Source of the DNA: Magicicada septendecula
Lineage: Eukaryota > Arthropoda > Insecta > Hemiptera > Cicadidae
NCBI GenBank assembly: GCA_034769895.1
Contig: CM068373.1
Span: 200,922,134-200,986,133, forward strand
DNA length: 64,000 bases
Reading direction: 5' to 3'
A program made the position numbers and the translations under genes. Shown one piece after another: positions 8,883 through 18,518 of this stretch; the stretch's first letter is position 1; every line of letters begins with the position of its first letter. The notes under the pieces were generated by a model. That model worked only from the letters and a program-made list of their open reading frames with translations. It searched no databases and was not told where the DNA came from.

Positions 8883-11570
8883 CTAGCGCAGTATACACCG
8901 AGGGCGTTTCCACGAATCACCTGGGCGTATACGGTACCTTCCCAGCCTAGTCACTAGAGGATTGCCTGGGAACCTCGCCGCACGTGCATAAAATTTGCGT
9001 GCAAGCCGCCTGAAAGTGTCGTCTAAGGAGCGGACGCCAAGTCCTCTCCTTAAAAGGCGAGATGAGAAGCGACGGGGGACTTTGGCCGCTAGCCGAAGCC
9101 CCCTGTCGAGGACGCTCTGCAACTTCTTTTTATGCATTGCGGCGAGGTAACCCCAGACCAGGCAGGCGTAGGTAATGACCGGCAGCATATACGCGCCGAC
9201 GATCATCCTACCCAATTTCCTGGTCATGGCTGAGCTGATCAGGAGTGGAAACAGTGCGCACAGGCGAGTGGATGCTCGCTTAAGAACTGTCTGTGGGTGG
9301 GTACGCCAGGTGAGCCGACGGTCAAGGTGTAAGCCGAGGTACTTGACCTCGTTGGACCAGCGCAAGTACGTTCTGCCGATACGTAGTTGCCTAACGGGGT
9401 GCTTCCGTCGCTTGGAGAATTCGACGGCTACACTCTTGGTAGCGTTGAGTTGCACTCTCCAATTCTCAGTCCAGTCCACGAGCGTGTCGAGCTGGCGCTG
9501 CAGTCGTAGGACGGCCCTTTCCTCATGACGATGGGCCGTAAATACGGCCGTGTCGTCAGCGAAGAGGGCCATCTGGACTCCAGGCTGTCTCGGCACGTCG
9601 TTGACGTAGATCGAGAACAGAAGGGGGCCTAGAACACTACCTTGAGGGACGCCGGCTGTGATTCGTCTCTCGGAAGAGACAGAATCGCCAACTCTCACCC
9701 AGAAGGTCCTCTCCGTCAGAAAGCTAGCAACCAGATGGAGGTAGCAGTCCGGGAGCTGGACTTCCCTACGTTTGAATAAAAGGCCATCATGCCTTACGCT
9801 GTCGAAGGCTTTCTCAACATCTAAGAAACAGCCAACGGTCCGTTCTCTCCGACACCCGGCTTCCGTGATGCTTTCCACCAGTCTCATCAGTTGATGAGTG
9901 GTCGAATGCCCCACACGAAAGCCGAACTGTTCGGGGACCAGCACGTCAAAGTTGGTTAGAAGTTCTCGTACACGACGCTGTACGAGGCGCTCAAAAACCT
10001 TGGACGTAGCGGAAAGTAGGCTGATGGGCCGGAGGTTTTCCGAGCGGGTGGTATCCTTTCCCTGCTTCGGGATCAAGATAACCGTCGCCTTTCTCCATTT
10101 CTTAGGAAAGTAGGCCAGTCTAAGACACGCGTTGAACAAATCAGTCAAGAATTGAACTCCAGGCTCGGGAAGAAGTCGTAGAGCGGTGTTGGTAACACCG
10201 TCCGGGCCTGGAGCCTTTCTTGGCTGAAGTTCAGCGAGCCGATCTGAGACCTCTTCCAAAGAAATGGGTTCGGGCTCCGCCGTGATCGGAAGAGACAGAA
10301 AGTCTTCCACAGCCATCTCGACTTGTTCGTCGAAGTCCCAGTCCATGGGCGGGTTGGGAGCGAACTGACGCTCGAAACACAAGCCCAAGTACTCGGCCTT
10401 CTCCTCCGGGCGACCCAGGAGTCGAACGAACGGTCCAATAATGGCGGGAAGTGGAGGTCGGCGCCTCCGTCCCGTCAATGCGGTAGGTATTCTGTACGGG
10501 TGAGATTGCGGGTCCGCATCCCCCGTTCGGGCCACGTCGAGTTCCCAACAGCTACGTCGGAACGCCTTCAGACTGCCACGCAGTCGTCCGGTGAGCCGAT
10601 TGTATGTTGCCTTATCGGCCGGATCACGGGTCATCTGCCAACGTTTCCGGAAGTAATTCCTCTCGCGAGCGAGAAGAGAGACTTCCTCAGGGATGCGTTG
10701 GTAGTCAGGCGTGAAGCCAGCTCGCGTACGTGAAGACACGCCTATAGCCGAGATGATTGCCTCTTCGATTCCCGCAACTGCTTCGTCTAGGAGGCGAACG
10801 GAATCGAGTGGGGCCGCTGGCGGCAATCTACGGCACAAGGCCGGGCCGTAGCGATCCCAATCGATAACCTTCTGCTTGTCAGAACGTGCATAGGCGTGCT
10901 GGGTAGCGACGTGGACCAAGATAGGGTTGTGGTCGGATGTCAGCTCCGTAAGTGAGAATACCTCGACCGGACAGACAATTCCTTGGGTCACCGCGATATC
11001 CAGAACATCGGGAGCCGCGTTCGGCAGTGACGGAAAGAACGTGGGTTGCGCTGGACCAAACACCATCGCCCGGCGCGATTCAACAAAACTGAGCAAGCGC
11101 CTCCCGTTCGGAGTATTCAGGCGACTATTCCAAACGCGATGCTTGCAATTCAGATCGCCGGCCAAAATTACCCTTCGATGGGAATCGAAGGTGACGTCCA
11201 GGTCGCCGACAAGGAGTTCAGCTTGTGGGGGCTTGTAAGCTGAAACCACGAGGACGCCGCCAAGAGCTCCGTGGACCTCAATGGCGGTGGCCTCTAGGTT
11301 GGTAAGCTGCGGCAAAGCGAGACGGTGATGACCTATGGAGGTCCTCACCGCGATCGCCGTGCCGCCTCCTCGTCGGCCAACTCGATCATCCCGATAGACC
11401 ACGTAATTTGGTAATCGAAACCGGTTCGCCGGGGTCAGGTGGGTTTCCCCGAGGAGAAGTACGTCGGGTTTGAACCGAGCCAGGAATTCAAGAAGGTCGG
11501 AATGCTTGGAACCGATGTTGTTAGCATTCCAGGCTACGAGCGAGAGATCTCGTCTAAGGGCTCGGTTCAT
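8883..11570 (-). CDS. Jockey C ORF2, endonuclease-reverse transcriptase (895 aa)
   Basis: The single open frame has the full Jockey layout. The N-terminal APE-type endonuclease (~1-220) shows LVAWNANNIG, LLLGETHL, VSAYKPP, LAGDLNCKHRVWNS, APDVLDIAV and TSDHNPI. The reverse transcriptase (~430-700) shows RKAPGPDGV, YFPKKWRKA, LRPISLL, FGFRVGHST, DVEKAFDSVRHDGL, AGVPQGSVLGPLLF and the catalytic LFADDT. The C-terminal thumb/tail region ends in KRPRCILR and has no zinc knuckle. The start ATG at 11,570 overlaps the ORF1 stop (ATGA), which suggests translation by termination-reinitiation. All expected catalytic residues are present. It is more divergent from A and B than they are from each other. 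Confidence 0.92.
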   Translation of the reverse strand: MNRALRRDLSLVAWNANNIGSKHSDLLEFLARFKPDVLLLGETHLTPANRFRLPNYVVYRDDRVGRRGGGTAIAVRTSIGHHRLALPQLTNLEATAIEVHGALGGVLVVSAYKPPQAELLVGDLDVTFDSHRRVILAGDLNCKHRVWNSRLNTPNGRRLLSFVESRRAMVFGPAQPTFFPSLPNAAPDVLDIAVTQGIVCPVEVFSLTELTSDHNPILVHVATQHAYARSDKQKVIDWDRYGPALCRRLPPAAPLDSVRLLDEAVAGIEEAIISAIGVSSRTRAGFTPDYQRIPEEVSLLARERNYFRKRWQMTRDPADKATYNRLTGRLRGSLKAFRRSCWELDVARTGDADPQSHPYRIPTALTGRRRRPPLPAIIGPFVRLLGRPEEKAEYLGLCFERQFAPNPPMDWDFDEQVEMAVEDFLSLPITAEPEPISLEEVSDRLAELQPRKAPGPDGVTNTALRLLPEPGVQFLTDLFNACLRLAYFPKKWRKATVILIPKQGKDTTRSENLRPISLLSATSKVFERLVQRRVRELLTNFDVLVPEQFGFRVGHSTTHQLMRLVESITEAGCRRERTVGCFLDVEKAFDSVRHDGLLFKRREVQLPDCYLHLVASFLTERTFWVRVGDSVSSERRITAGVPQGSVLGPLLFSIYVNDVPRQPGVQMALFADDTAVFTAHRHEERAVLRLQRQLDTLVDWTENWRVQLNATKSVAVEFSKRRKHPVRQLRIGRTYLRWSNEVKYLGLHLDRRLTWRTHPQTVLKRASTRLCALFPLLISSAMTRKLGRMIVGAYMLPVITYACLVWGYLAAMHKKKLQSVLDRGLRLAAKVPRRFSSRLLRRGLGVRSLDDTFRRLARKFYARAARFPGNPLVTRLGRYRIRPGDSWKRPRCILR

Positions 11571-13279
11571 AGAAGACCTATGACTTCGCAGGCTTCCACC
11601 AAGAGCATGAATCTCTCAGTTGGGTCAGCAGTTTCCAGGCGGTCTCGGATGGACCTGAAGGTAGATGCGACTTTCGGGAGGTCGTAGCTAGACAGAAAGC
11701 CGCGGACGAACTGTGCGTCATTAGAAATGACGGACTGGGCGGTTTGCCTGGAAACTGAGGCCGCATAAGAGCGACCAGGTGTTACGGCAGATCGGGTCGT
11801 GGTGGAAGCCATAGGACCAGGGCCAGACGGTTTTGAATCAGCGGCAGGAAAAGTACGCTGTTGCGCTTCGTCGGACTTATACCGGGAAGCAGGACTTTTC
11901 TTGGGCTGTGGGCCGGCAGGAGCTCGGGGCCGAGCATCCGGTGTGGGTATCCCTTTGTTCCTGGGTTTTATGCTTGCTCGCGGAAATCGCGGAGGTGGCA
12001 GGGGCGGCGAGGCTACCTCTGGTTCAGAGGCGGGAGTAGGAGGTTCCGCGGAGGTGGAGGGTTCATTCTCCGGCTCCAAAACCGAGATGACAGCTACTGG
12101 GCGTGTCTCTGCTTCTGAAGGAGACGCGGTACGTTTAGCTGCCTTTGCAGGGGCTGGAGGTGGAGCCGGAGAGGGCGCGCGCCGTGCCGGTTGTGCCTGA
12201 GGTTGAGGCCTAGCCTGCAGTTTAGGCTGTCTAGGTTGGGGCTGCATAGCTGGCTGCCGTGGCTTCGGGAGGGGCCCCTGCGGCTTCTGCTTCCGCAGGA
12301 GCTCCGCCTTATAGACCGGGCAGTTTACGTTACTCGCTGCGTGGCCTTGGCCACAATTGATACAGCGAAATTTGGTTTTGTCTGCCACAGTGCAGGCATG
12401 TGTTGAATGTCCCAGAGAACATCGTAGACAGGCCGGGGCATTGCGGCAGACGTCGGTGTGATGGCCGAACCTCTGGCACCGGTGGCACTGCGCAAGCTTG
12501 CCCTGGGGTCGACTGGTTTCCACCCGGACGCGGAAGCCAAACAGCCGCGTCAGGTGGAAAATTTTGTCAGCAGCCTCGCCCTTCTCGAGTTGGAGACGGA
12601 CGAGCGGGAGAGGTACTCGGGTTTCTGAGTGAGTGAACAGGCGGAAAATTGCCTGCACCGGGTACCCGAGGTCGCGGAGTTCCAAGAGGATCTCCTGAGG
12701 ATCAGTGTGCGCGTCAAGCCCTCGCAAAATTACAGACAAGGGCTTGACCCGCTTAGGAGTGAAGGTGTGGTATTGGAGATTGTGTGCTTGGAGGAAGGCC
12801 TCGACCAAGCGATGGTCCTCGAGCTGGCGGACGACAATCCTGACCGTATCACCGCCAAGCAGCTTCAGGTCAAGCTTGTCGGCCGACAGGCCGTGGGCCG
12901 CGATCAGCCGTCTGTATAAGGCGGCGACATTAGACACGCTATGGACGTACAGGGGCGGCGCACGACCAACAGCGGCAGCAGCCGGAGCTGCTGTCGAAGC
13001 AGTCGGAACCGCGGCCTGTGGGCCCTGAGAAGGTCCAATGTCCATGGCCGAGGTGCTAGAGGAAGCGGTTGGGTGGGTCCTCTTGGGCTTCTTAGCCGGG
13101 CGATTACGCCGACCAACGGTCGCGAACTCGCCCGACTCGTCAGCCGGAAGAGGGGGAAGCGGGTTAGGGAGAGGATCATCCGTCTCCATCGCCCGAGGCG
13201 ATTCAGGCGAGTCGCCCAGATGGGGCAGCAAGGCGGGGCCGAGCGACTCGGCACTTGGGCCGTTGCCTGTGGAAGGCAT
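11567..13279 (-). CDS. Jockey C ORF1, Gag-like zinc-knuckle protein (~570 aa)
   Basis: This is the RNA-binding ORF1 protein. The open frame extends upstream to 13,390 but begins there with GTG. The first in-frame ATG is at 13,279 (MPSTGNGPS), so I place the start there. The N-terminal third is Pro/Ser-rich with a Lys-rich stretch (KKPKR). A folded domain precedes three knuckles: CHRCQRFGHHTDVC (CX2CX4HX4C), CLRCSLGHSTHAC (CX2CX3HX4C) and CINCGQGHAASNVNC (CX2CX3HX6C). A long Pro/Ala/Gln-rich low-complexity segment follows, then a short hydrophobic C-terminus. The stop overlaps ORF2 by 4 nt. The frame is intact. Confidence 0.88.
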   Translation of the reverse strand: MPSTGNGPSAESLGPALLPHLGDSPESPRAMETDDPLPNPLPPLPADESGEFATVGRRNRPAKKPKRTHPTASSSTSAMDIGPSQGPQAAVPTASTAAPAAAAVGRAPPLYVHSVSNVAALYRRLIAAHGLSADKLDLKLLGGDTVRIVVRQLEDHRLVEAFLQAHNLQYHTFTPKRVKPLSVILRGLDAHTDPQEILLELRDLGYPVQAIFRLFTHSETRVPLPLVRLQLEKGEAADKIFHLTRLFGFRVRVETSRPQGKLAQCHRCQRFGHHTDVCRNAPACLRCSLGHSTHACTVADKTKFRCINCGQGHAASNVNCPVYKAELLRKQKPQGPLPKPRQPAMQPQPRQPKLQARPQPQAQPARRAPSPAPPPAPAKAAKRTASPSEAETRPVAVISVLEPENEPSTSAEPPTPASEPEVASPPLPPPRFPRASIKPRNKGIPTPDARPRAPAGPQPKKSPASRYKSDEAQQRTFPAADSKPSGPGPMASTTTRSAVTPGRSYAASVSRQTAQSVISNDAQFVRGFLSSYDLPKVASTFRSIRDRLETADPTERFMLLVEACEVIGLL

Positions 13280-13873
13280 GCTGGCCAGGTGCGACGGCTG
13301 CCGGGCAGAGACTGCTAGGCAGTCACTGCCAGACGCCAGGGATCTCGGGTCCGGCCGAAGCCGGATTACCCGCGCGTCTTCCTTGCTCACGACGATGCGG
13401 GAGGAGCTGGGCTAACGACCAGCTTCGTTGAATACCAGTCCTTACCAAGACTGGTGTCCACTGGCCCCTTTACCCCGGCGATATCCTAGCTCGCTTACCA
13501 CTGGTGGGGGCTTGCAAGGATCGTCCGGGGCAGCGCTACCTAACAGTCGTGAACAAGTTAGGAATTACACACTGGAAATGCGGCACTCACCAGGTGAGCC
13601 CAGAGCACTCCTCTTCTTTCCTGTCCGGCCAAGATGTTTCCGGCGCAGGTGGTCCTGATAAGGTCAAACTTCGGCCAGCTACCACTTGTGCCGGCTACTT
13701 AATTCACCGGCAGCAGCTGGCTCCTGGTCTTCTTTCCCGCGAAGAGAAAGGCGAGAATCCTCGTCCAACGACGAGGTGGGCGATGCAGCAGAAGCTGAAG
13801 TAGCGTCCAGAATAGAGAGCAGTCCAAGCTGATCCTCTGAAGTCTGGAGCAGAAGTCTGTCTCGTCTCGGACG
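13280..13873 (-). other. Jockey C 5' UTR
   Basis: About 590 nt lie between the 5' target duplication and the ORF1 ATG. The element starts near CGTCCGAGACGAGACAG on the minus strand. Jockey-type elements usually carry an internal promoter at their extreme 5' end, but I see no clear TATA box. The 110 nt next to the ATG are open in the ORF1 frame. Confidence 0.6.
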
Positions 13874-13900
13874 AACAGTGAGTTACTGCTACGATGCCTC

Positions 13901-13908
13901 TATTTATA
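13901..13908 (-). promoter_or_regulatory. TATA box of PLE pLTR
   Basis: TATAAATA on the minus strand lies downstream of two CCAAT-type motifs (GGCCAATCAG and ATTGGTCC in PLE sense). The equivalent boxes are at 1,086-1,093, 31,088-31,095, 43,769-43,776 and 45,909-45,916. Here Jockey C separates it from the coding region. Confidence 0.55.
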
Positions 13909-14027
13909 ACATTTTGTCCGCTTCAGGTGTATCGCACGGACCAATAAGAAGCCAGCTCGGCATACTCAATTCTGATTGGCCATGGAAAATAGACCATGCC
14001 AGACACTATTTAAGGAGATGCTTTCAC

Positions 14028-14039
14028 CTCGGCGGTTCA
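14028..14039. repeat. Target-site copy at the 5' end of Jockey B'
   Basis: CTCGGCGGTTCA is followed by G, untemplated-looking GCAGAGAAGAGAC, then TACTCGAGCTGTTTCC. It is the same site, orientation and junction base as for A1, A2 and B-1. The matching 3' duplication is lost because B' is truncated. Confidence 0.8.
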
Positions 14040-14387
14040 GGCAGAGAAGAGACTACTCGAGCTGTTTCCAGGGTAGGCTGTGTCCGTTTGTATGGCGTTT
14101 TTGCCAGGTGATTTTACCGTTATTTGTTCATATTTCATTGTGATTTCTTCACCATTTGAAGAAATAGTGCTGAGTTTGTGATTCAACTATTTATATTTGT
14201 GCAGTTTTATTTATTTAGTGTGTTATTGCCAGTATCTTCAGTGCAGTGTAGTGCGCGGCCGTTTTTGTGTTCGTGTGCTGTGCGGCTTCTGGTGAGTACG
14301 TGTGTCAGTGCCTGTTAGTTAGAATAATCAGTGCTGGTGAGTTCTCTCTCCTATAACCACCTTTGACGTCCATTTCGGGCCTCCGAA

Positions 14388-15988
14388 ATGGCGTCAAATC
14401 AACCTGACATTCCTTTGCCGGAGCCGTTAAGCTCTCTCTTGGGCGCTTGCGGTTCTGCTCCCTTGAATTCACCTCTCCCCCGTGATACCAATTGTGAAAG
14501 TGGCAGTGAAAGTGATATTTCCGATGTCCATATGGGGAGTGTTGGGTCGGGAGATGAAGAGTTTTCGGTTGTGGATGGCAAACGCGCCAAACGCAAGCGA
14601 AAGCTCGCCGCCAGTCAGTCTCCCGCCTCACCTAACCAGGTCGCTGATTCAGGTAACAGCGGCCGGCAGTCTGTTAATCTTCCTTCAACTAGTTCCAAGC
14701 CTGACCCTTCTACCACTAAGTTTCCTCCTATTACCATTCCTGATAATAGGAATTACACCCAGCTTTTAGCTACTCTCCGTTCTGCCCATCCTTCGACGTC
14801 CGTGGAAGCGAAATGCTCCGGCAAATCGCTGAAGCTGGTCGTCAAATCCATTGTTGACTTCCGCGCTGTTCAGCACTTTCTGTCAGCGCGGAACATATCC
14901 TTTCATAACTTCGCTCTCCCTGAGGAGCGAGAAGTCAAAATTGTTATCCAAGGCATTCCCTATCATACCTTCTCAGATGCTATCGTGCAGGAATTGACGT
15001 CTCTTGGCTATACGCCAACAGCTGTGTCAGTTTTGCACGCCGGCAAAGGGGACAATAAGCATCCAGTGAATTCCTTCCTCGTTAAGTTGCTTAAAACTGG
15101 AAATTTTGAGGAGGTCTATGGCCTCCAAACACTCCTTCACCTGAGGGTGAATATTAGATCATTTGACCCGCGCCCAGGCCCTGCTCAGTGTTTCAACTGC
15201 CAGGGCTTCGGGCACTCTTCCCTGTTCTGCCATGCGCCCCCACGTTCCGTGCGGTGCGGCGACCCTCACCGTGGCTGTGATAAGCCTCGTGTGCCGGGTT
15301 TTGTCCCGTACTGCTGCAACTGCAAGGCGCCCATCCGGCTAGTTACCGGGGTTGTATTCATTATATCGAAGCTGAAAGACAGCAGCGATCTGCGCGCCCT
15401 GGCGCGCAGCTTCGTGTAGCTGGCCCGGCCCCTAATCGGCGAGAGGCCTTCCCCCCTCTCACCGGTGCATCTGTCAAGGCCCCGGCAGCGACTCCTGTCG
15501 CTCCCGCGGTCTCAGTCCCGCCTGCAGGCGTCGCTCCAGCGGCGCCTGTGACGGCTTTACTACCGGCGCCTGCCGGAGCGCCCGGCCCTTCCTATGCAGC
15601 TGTCGCTGCTAAGCCATCATCGCAAACCACTTCCGCCCGCAAGGGTACCAAAAAGCGCTCGCGTCGCCGGACTCCCGGCCGACGACATCAGCAGGCTCGA
15701 CCTGCCCAACCTCAGCGGGACCCTCCCGCCCCTGTCGTCTCCCAACCTCCGCGTGAGCAGACCATAGTCCAGTCCGCTAACCCAGCGCCATCTGTAGTCC
15801 TGGCCGAAGTTCTTCAGGAACGTCCGCGCGGGTCCCGGGAATTTTCTCGGGCTCCAGCGGACCCCCTGACGGCTTGGGCCACTCAACTTGTAGAAAGCAT
15901 CAGGTCTGCTCCTGATACCTCGACTGTGCTAATGTTAGTGTTCCAATCCCTCTCTGCTCTCTTCCCTCTCCTCCCCCTCAATGGCTAG
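14388..15988 (+). pseudogene. Jockey B' ORF1, Gag-like protein (frameshifted)
   Basis: The start MASNQPDIPLPEP matches the intact B ORF1. Acidic Ser-rich repeats (SGSESDISD), a basic patch (KRAKRKRKL) and the folded domain precede CFNCQGFGHSSLFC. The first Cys of the second knuckle is Ser (RSVRCGDPHRGC). A small deletion near 15,330 shifts the frame, so the third knuckle is lost and the frame stops at 15,419. The Ala/Pro-rich C-terminal part continues in another frame from about 15,430 to 15,988 and ends in LFPLLPLNG. The stop overlaps the ORF2 ATG by 8 nt. Confidence 0.85.
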
Positions 15989-17319
15989 ATCCCTGCGGAT
16001 CGTCGCTTGGAACGCCGATGGCGTTTCCTCTCGCCGATCTGAGCTGGCGGCTTTCGTCGTGGAGTACGACGTTGATGTCGTGCTTCTCTCCGAAACCCAT
16101 CTAGCCCCCTACCATCGATTCTCACTTCCTGCTTACACTTGTTATCGTCAGGATCGTCCCCTACAGCCGCGCCAACCCCCGAAAGGGGGTACGGCGATTC
16201 TGGTCCACAGGCGGATATCCCATAGGCCACTACCCACCCTCACTACTCGACTCATCGAAGGTTGCGCGGTGTCAGTGGACGCAGGCAGCTCGGAGTTGCG
16301 CATTGTTTCCGCGTATCTCCGGCCTGGCCTGAGCCCGCCGCCCCCGCCTGAGGAGTGGAACGCTCTCCTCGACCACCCAATCTCGACAATTGCAGCCGGC
16401 GACTTCAACGCCAAACATCCTTCTTGGAACAGTAGGGCTACCAACGCCTACGGCAGATCACTCCGCCGGTTCGTCCTAGACGACCCGGATACGCACGTCA
16501 TGATGATCCTACCCACTTCCACTATGCCGGTCACCGACCGGACGTTCTTGATGTAGCTGTAGTCAGGAACGTGGCCCATAACATCCAGGTCTCGTCAGTG
16601 TCAGACCTCTCGTCTGATCACAATCCCCTACTAATAACTGTTCGAGATGTGTCGGCTTCACCCCGACTTCCCGCTGGTCCTGCTAGGAGGGTCAACTGGC
16701 GCTCTTATCACGACGAGCTATCTCGAAGGTTACCATCTGTCCCAGCGGACCCGGTCGCCACTCGTGACGATCTGGATCTCCGTGCCACTCATCTTCAGGA
16801 GTTGGTCCAAGGTGTTAATGGATCGACACACATACAACGTAGAGGTTAATCGTAAATCGGCCCTTCAACCGGAAGTTATCCACGCCATCTGGCTTCGGCG
16901 CAAGCTCCGCCGCAGATGGCAACGAACCCGAGATCCCGCCGTCAAACGACGGTTTCAGGCCCAGTCTCTTTACGTCCAGCAACTTTTGCGGGACGTAAAC
17001 TCTGATCAGTGGGACTCATACCTTGAGTCCCTTGAAGTCGACCCAGCCTCCGTCTGGAGAGCGACGAGTCGCCTTACTCGCGAGAAGCATACTCGCAACC
17101 CGCTGAATACCCCGAACGGCATTGTTTCTTCATCGGAAGGCAAGGCAGAGGTCTTCGCCGACTGCATGGAGACTCAATTCACCGTTCATGGAGGCGTCTC
17201 GGACCCTGCCTTCTCGGTAGTGGTTCGAGACTTCCTATCTGGTTATTTTTCCCGCCCTCCACCTGATCCTCCCGCTCTCTTCGACAGGGACGAACTAGTT
17301 TCGTCTATCTGTCGACTTA
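15981..17319 (+). pseudogene. Jockey B' ORF2, endonuclease and start of RT (frameshifted, truncated)
   Basis: It starts MARSLRIVAWNADG. The endonuclease motifs LLSETHL, AAGDFNAKHPSWNS and, after a frameshift near 16,500, RPDVLDVAV and SSDHNPL are all recognisable. A second frameshift lies near 16,815 (LVQGVNGST against LVQGVMDRHTY in B). The linker region continues to FDRDELVSSICRL and then breaks into Jockey C sequence. RT catalytic motifs are absent from this fragment. It cannot make a functional product. Confidence 0.85.
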
Positions 17320-18216
17320 TTATTCAAACTTAGGGAAGTCCAGCTCCCAGACTGCTACCTCCATCTGGTTGCTAGCTTTCTGACGGAGAGGACTTTCTGC
17401 GTGAGAGTTGGCGATTCTGTCTCTTCCAAGAGACGAATCACAGCCGGCGTCCCTCAAGGTAGTGTTCTAGGCCCCCTTCTGTTCTCGATCTACGTCAACG
17501 ACGTGCCGAGACAGCCTGGAGTCCAGATGGCCCTCTTCGCTGACGACACGGCCGTATTTACGGCCGATCGTCATGAGGAGAGGGCCGTCCTACGACTGCA
17601 GCGCCAGCTCGACACGCTCGTGGACTGGACTGAGAATTGGAGAGTGCAACTCAACGCTACCAAGAGTGTAGCCGTCGAATTCTCCAAGCGACGGAAGCAC
17701 CCCGTTAGGCAACTACGTATCGGCAGAACGTACTTGCGCTGGTCCAACGAGGTCAAGTACCTCGGCTTACACCTTGACCGTCGGCTCACCTGGCGTACCC
17801 ACCCACAGACAGTTCTTAAGCGAGCATCCACTCGCCTGTGCGCACTGTTTCCACTCCTGATCAGCTCAGCCATGACCAGGAAATTGGGTAGGATGATCGT
17901 CGGCGCGTATCTGCTGCCGGTCATTACCTACGCCTGCCCGGTCTGGGGTTACCTCGCCGCAATGCATAAAAAGAAGTTGCAGAGCGTCCTCGACAGGGGG
18001 CTTCGGCTAGCGGCCAAAGTCCCCCGTCGCTTCTCATCTCGCCTTCTAAGGAGAGGACTTGGCGTCCGCTCCTTAGACGACACTTTCAGGCGGCTTACAC
18101 GCAAATTTTATGCACGTGCGGCGAGGTTCCCAGGCAATCCTCTAGTGACTGGGCTGGGAAGGTACCGTATACGCCCAGGTGATTCGTGGAAACGCCCTCG
18201 GTGTATACTGCGCTAG
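17320..18216 (+). pseudogene. Jockey C' ORF2 C-terminal fragment (RT palm to end)
   Basis: The frame is open to the normal stop at 18,216 and covers QLPDCYLHLVASF, AGVPQGSVLGPLLF, LFADDT and the C-terminus KRPRCILR. The endonuclease and the N-terminal half of the RT are missing. A few residues differ from the full copy (for example YACPVW for YACLVW). It is non-functional by truncation. Confidence 0.85.
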
Positions 18217-18398
18217 CGTAGGCTAGCACAACAGCCGAGAATCGACCTGCTATAGAGCACGCGCCCTACTTGGGCAGGGCCACGAGGCAGGAGCTCCAGA
18301 AGGTAGCTCGGAACTCACTTACCGTGCGGTTCGTCTCTGCGACGCACAACCGCAAAGCCCAAAGCGAAAAAAATAAAAAATAAAAAAAAATAAAAAAA
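17320..18398 (+). mobile_element. Jockey C', 3' fragment of element C (inverted duplicate)
   Basis: This is a 1.08-kb copy of the 3' end of Jockey C, in opposite orientation to 8,703-9,779. It starts at TTATTCAAAC and ends in the same A-rich tail and the same PLE junction TAACTCACTGTT. The shared C/PLE junction shows that it arose with the adjacent PLE by inverted duplication, not by a fresh insertion. Confidence 0.85.
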
Positions 18399-18410
18399 TA
18401 ACTCACTGTT
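18399..18410. repeat. PLE target sequence at the Jockey C' 3' junction
   Basis: TAACTCACTGTT lies directly after the A-rich tail of C'. It is the forward equivalent of 8,691-8,702. Confidence 0.8.
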
Positions 18411-18473
18411 GCTTGTTCCCAGTCCATTGGGAGACGTGTTCGGCGTATCATCCATTCGAACACATTTTTCATT

Positions 18474-18518
18474 TGCTACTGAAGATGGCCACCGGTGGTG
18501 CGGCCGAAACGTTTAGCA
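18474..18518 (+). ncRNA. Hammerhead-ribozyme motif in PLE-1
   Basis: TGCTA, CTGAAGA, GC-rich helix II, GAAACGTT and TAGCA are all conserved, and upstream bases differ slightly (TTTTTCATTTGCTA). The PLE ATG at 18,485 begins at the last base of the CTGAAGA box. Confidence 0.75.

Larger units (their letters stand above)
8703..13873 (-). mobile_element. Jockey-clade non-LTR retrotransposon C, full length, both ORFs open
   Basis: This 5.17-kb element on the minus strand has a 5' UTR (13,873-~13,280), ORF1, ORF2 with a 4-nt ATGA overlap, a 3' UTR (8,882-8,733) and an A-rich tail with interspersed T (8,732-8,703). It is bounded by the 12-bp duplication TAACTCACTGTT in a PLE pLTR. Its tail is poly(A)-like, unlike the tandem tails of A and B. 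I found no stop or frameshift in either ORF, so this is the best candidate in the window for an element that was recently active. Confidence 0.9.
13874..14039 (-). repeat. PLE pLTR, upstream part (cut off by Jockey C), reversed
   Basis: This continues the pLTR that was split at 8,702 by Jockey C. It matches 1,061-1,224 reversed and contains the TATA box (13,901-13,908 as TATTTATA) and CCAAT-type boxes. It begins with the second copy of the C target duplication (13,874-13,885) and ends with CTCGGCGGTTCA (14,028-14,039), the site occupied by Jockey B'. The pLTR should continue into the 3' end of another tandem reversed PLE, but that body is missing. Confidence 0.8.
14040..17319 (+). mobile_element. 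Jockey-clade element B', 3'-truncated and decayed
   Basis: This is the 5' portion of a family B element (compare 20,862-25,930 reversed): 5' UTR, ORF1 and the first half of ORF2. Homology to B stops at about 17,317 (CTATCTGTCGACT), within the early RT region, and sequence of Jockey C starts at 17,320. It carries several frameshifts and a lost zinc-binding Cys, so it is the oldest-looking Jockey copy here. Confidence 0.85.
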
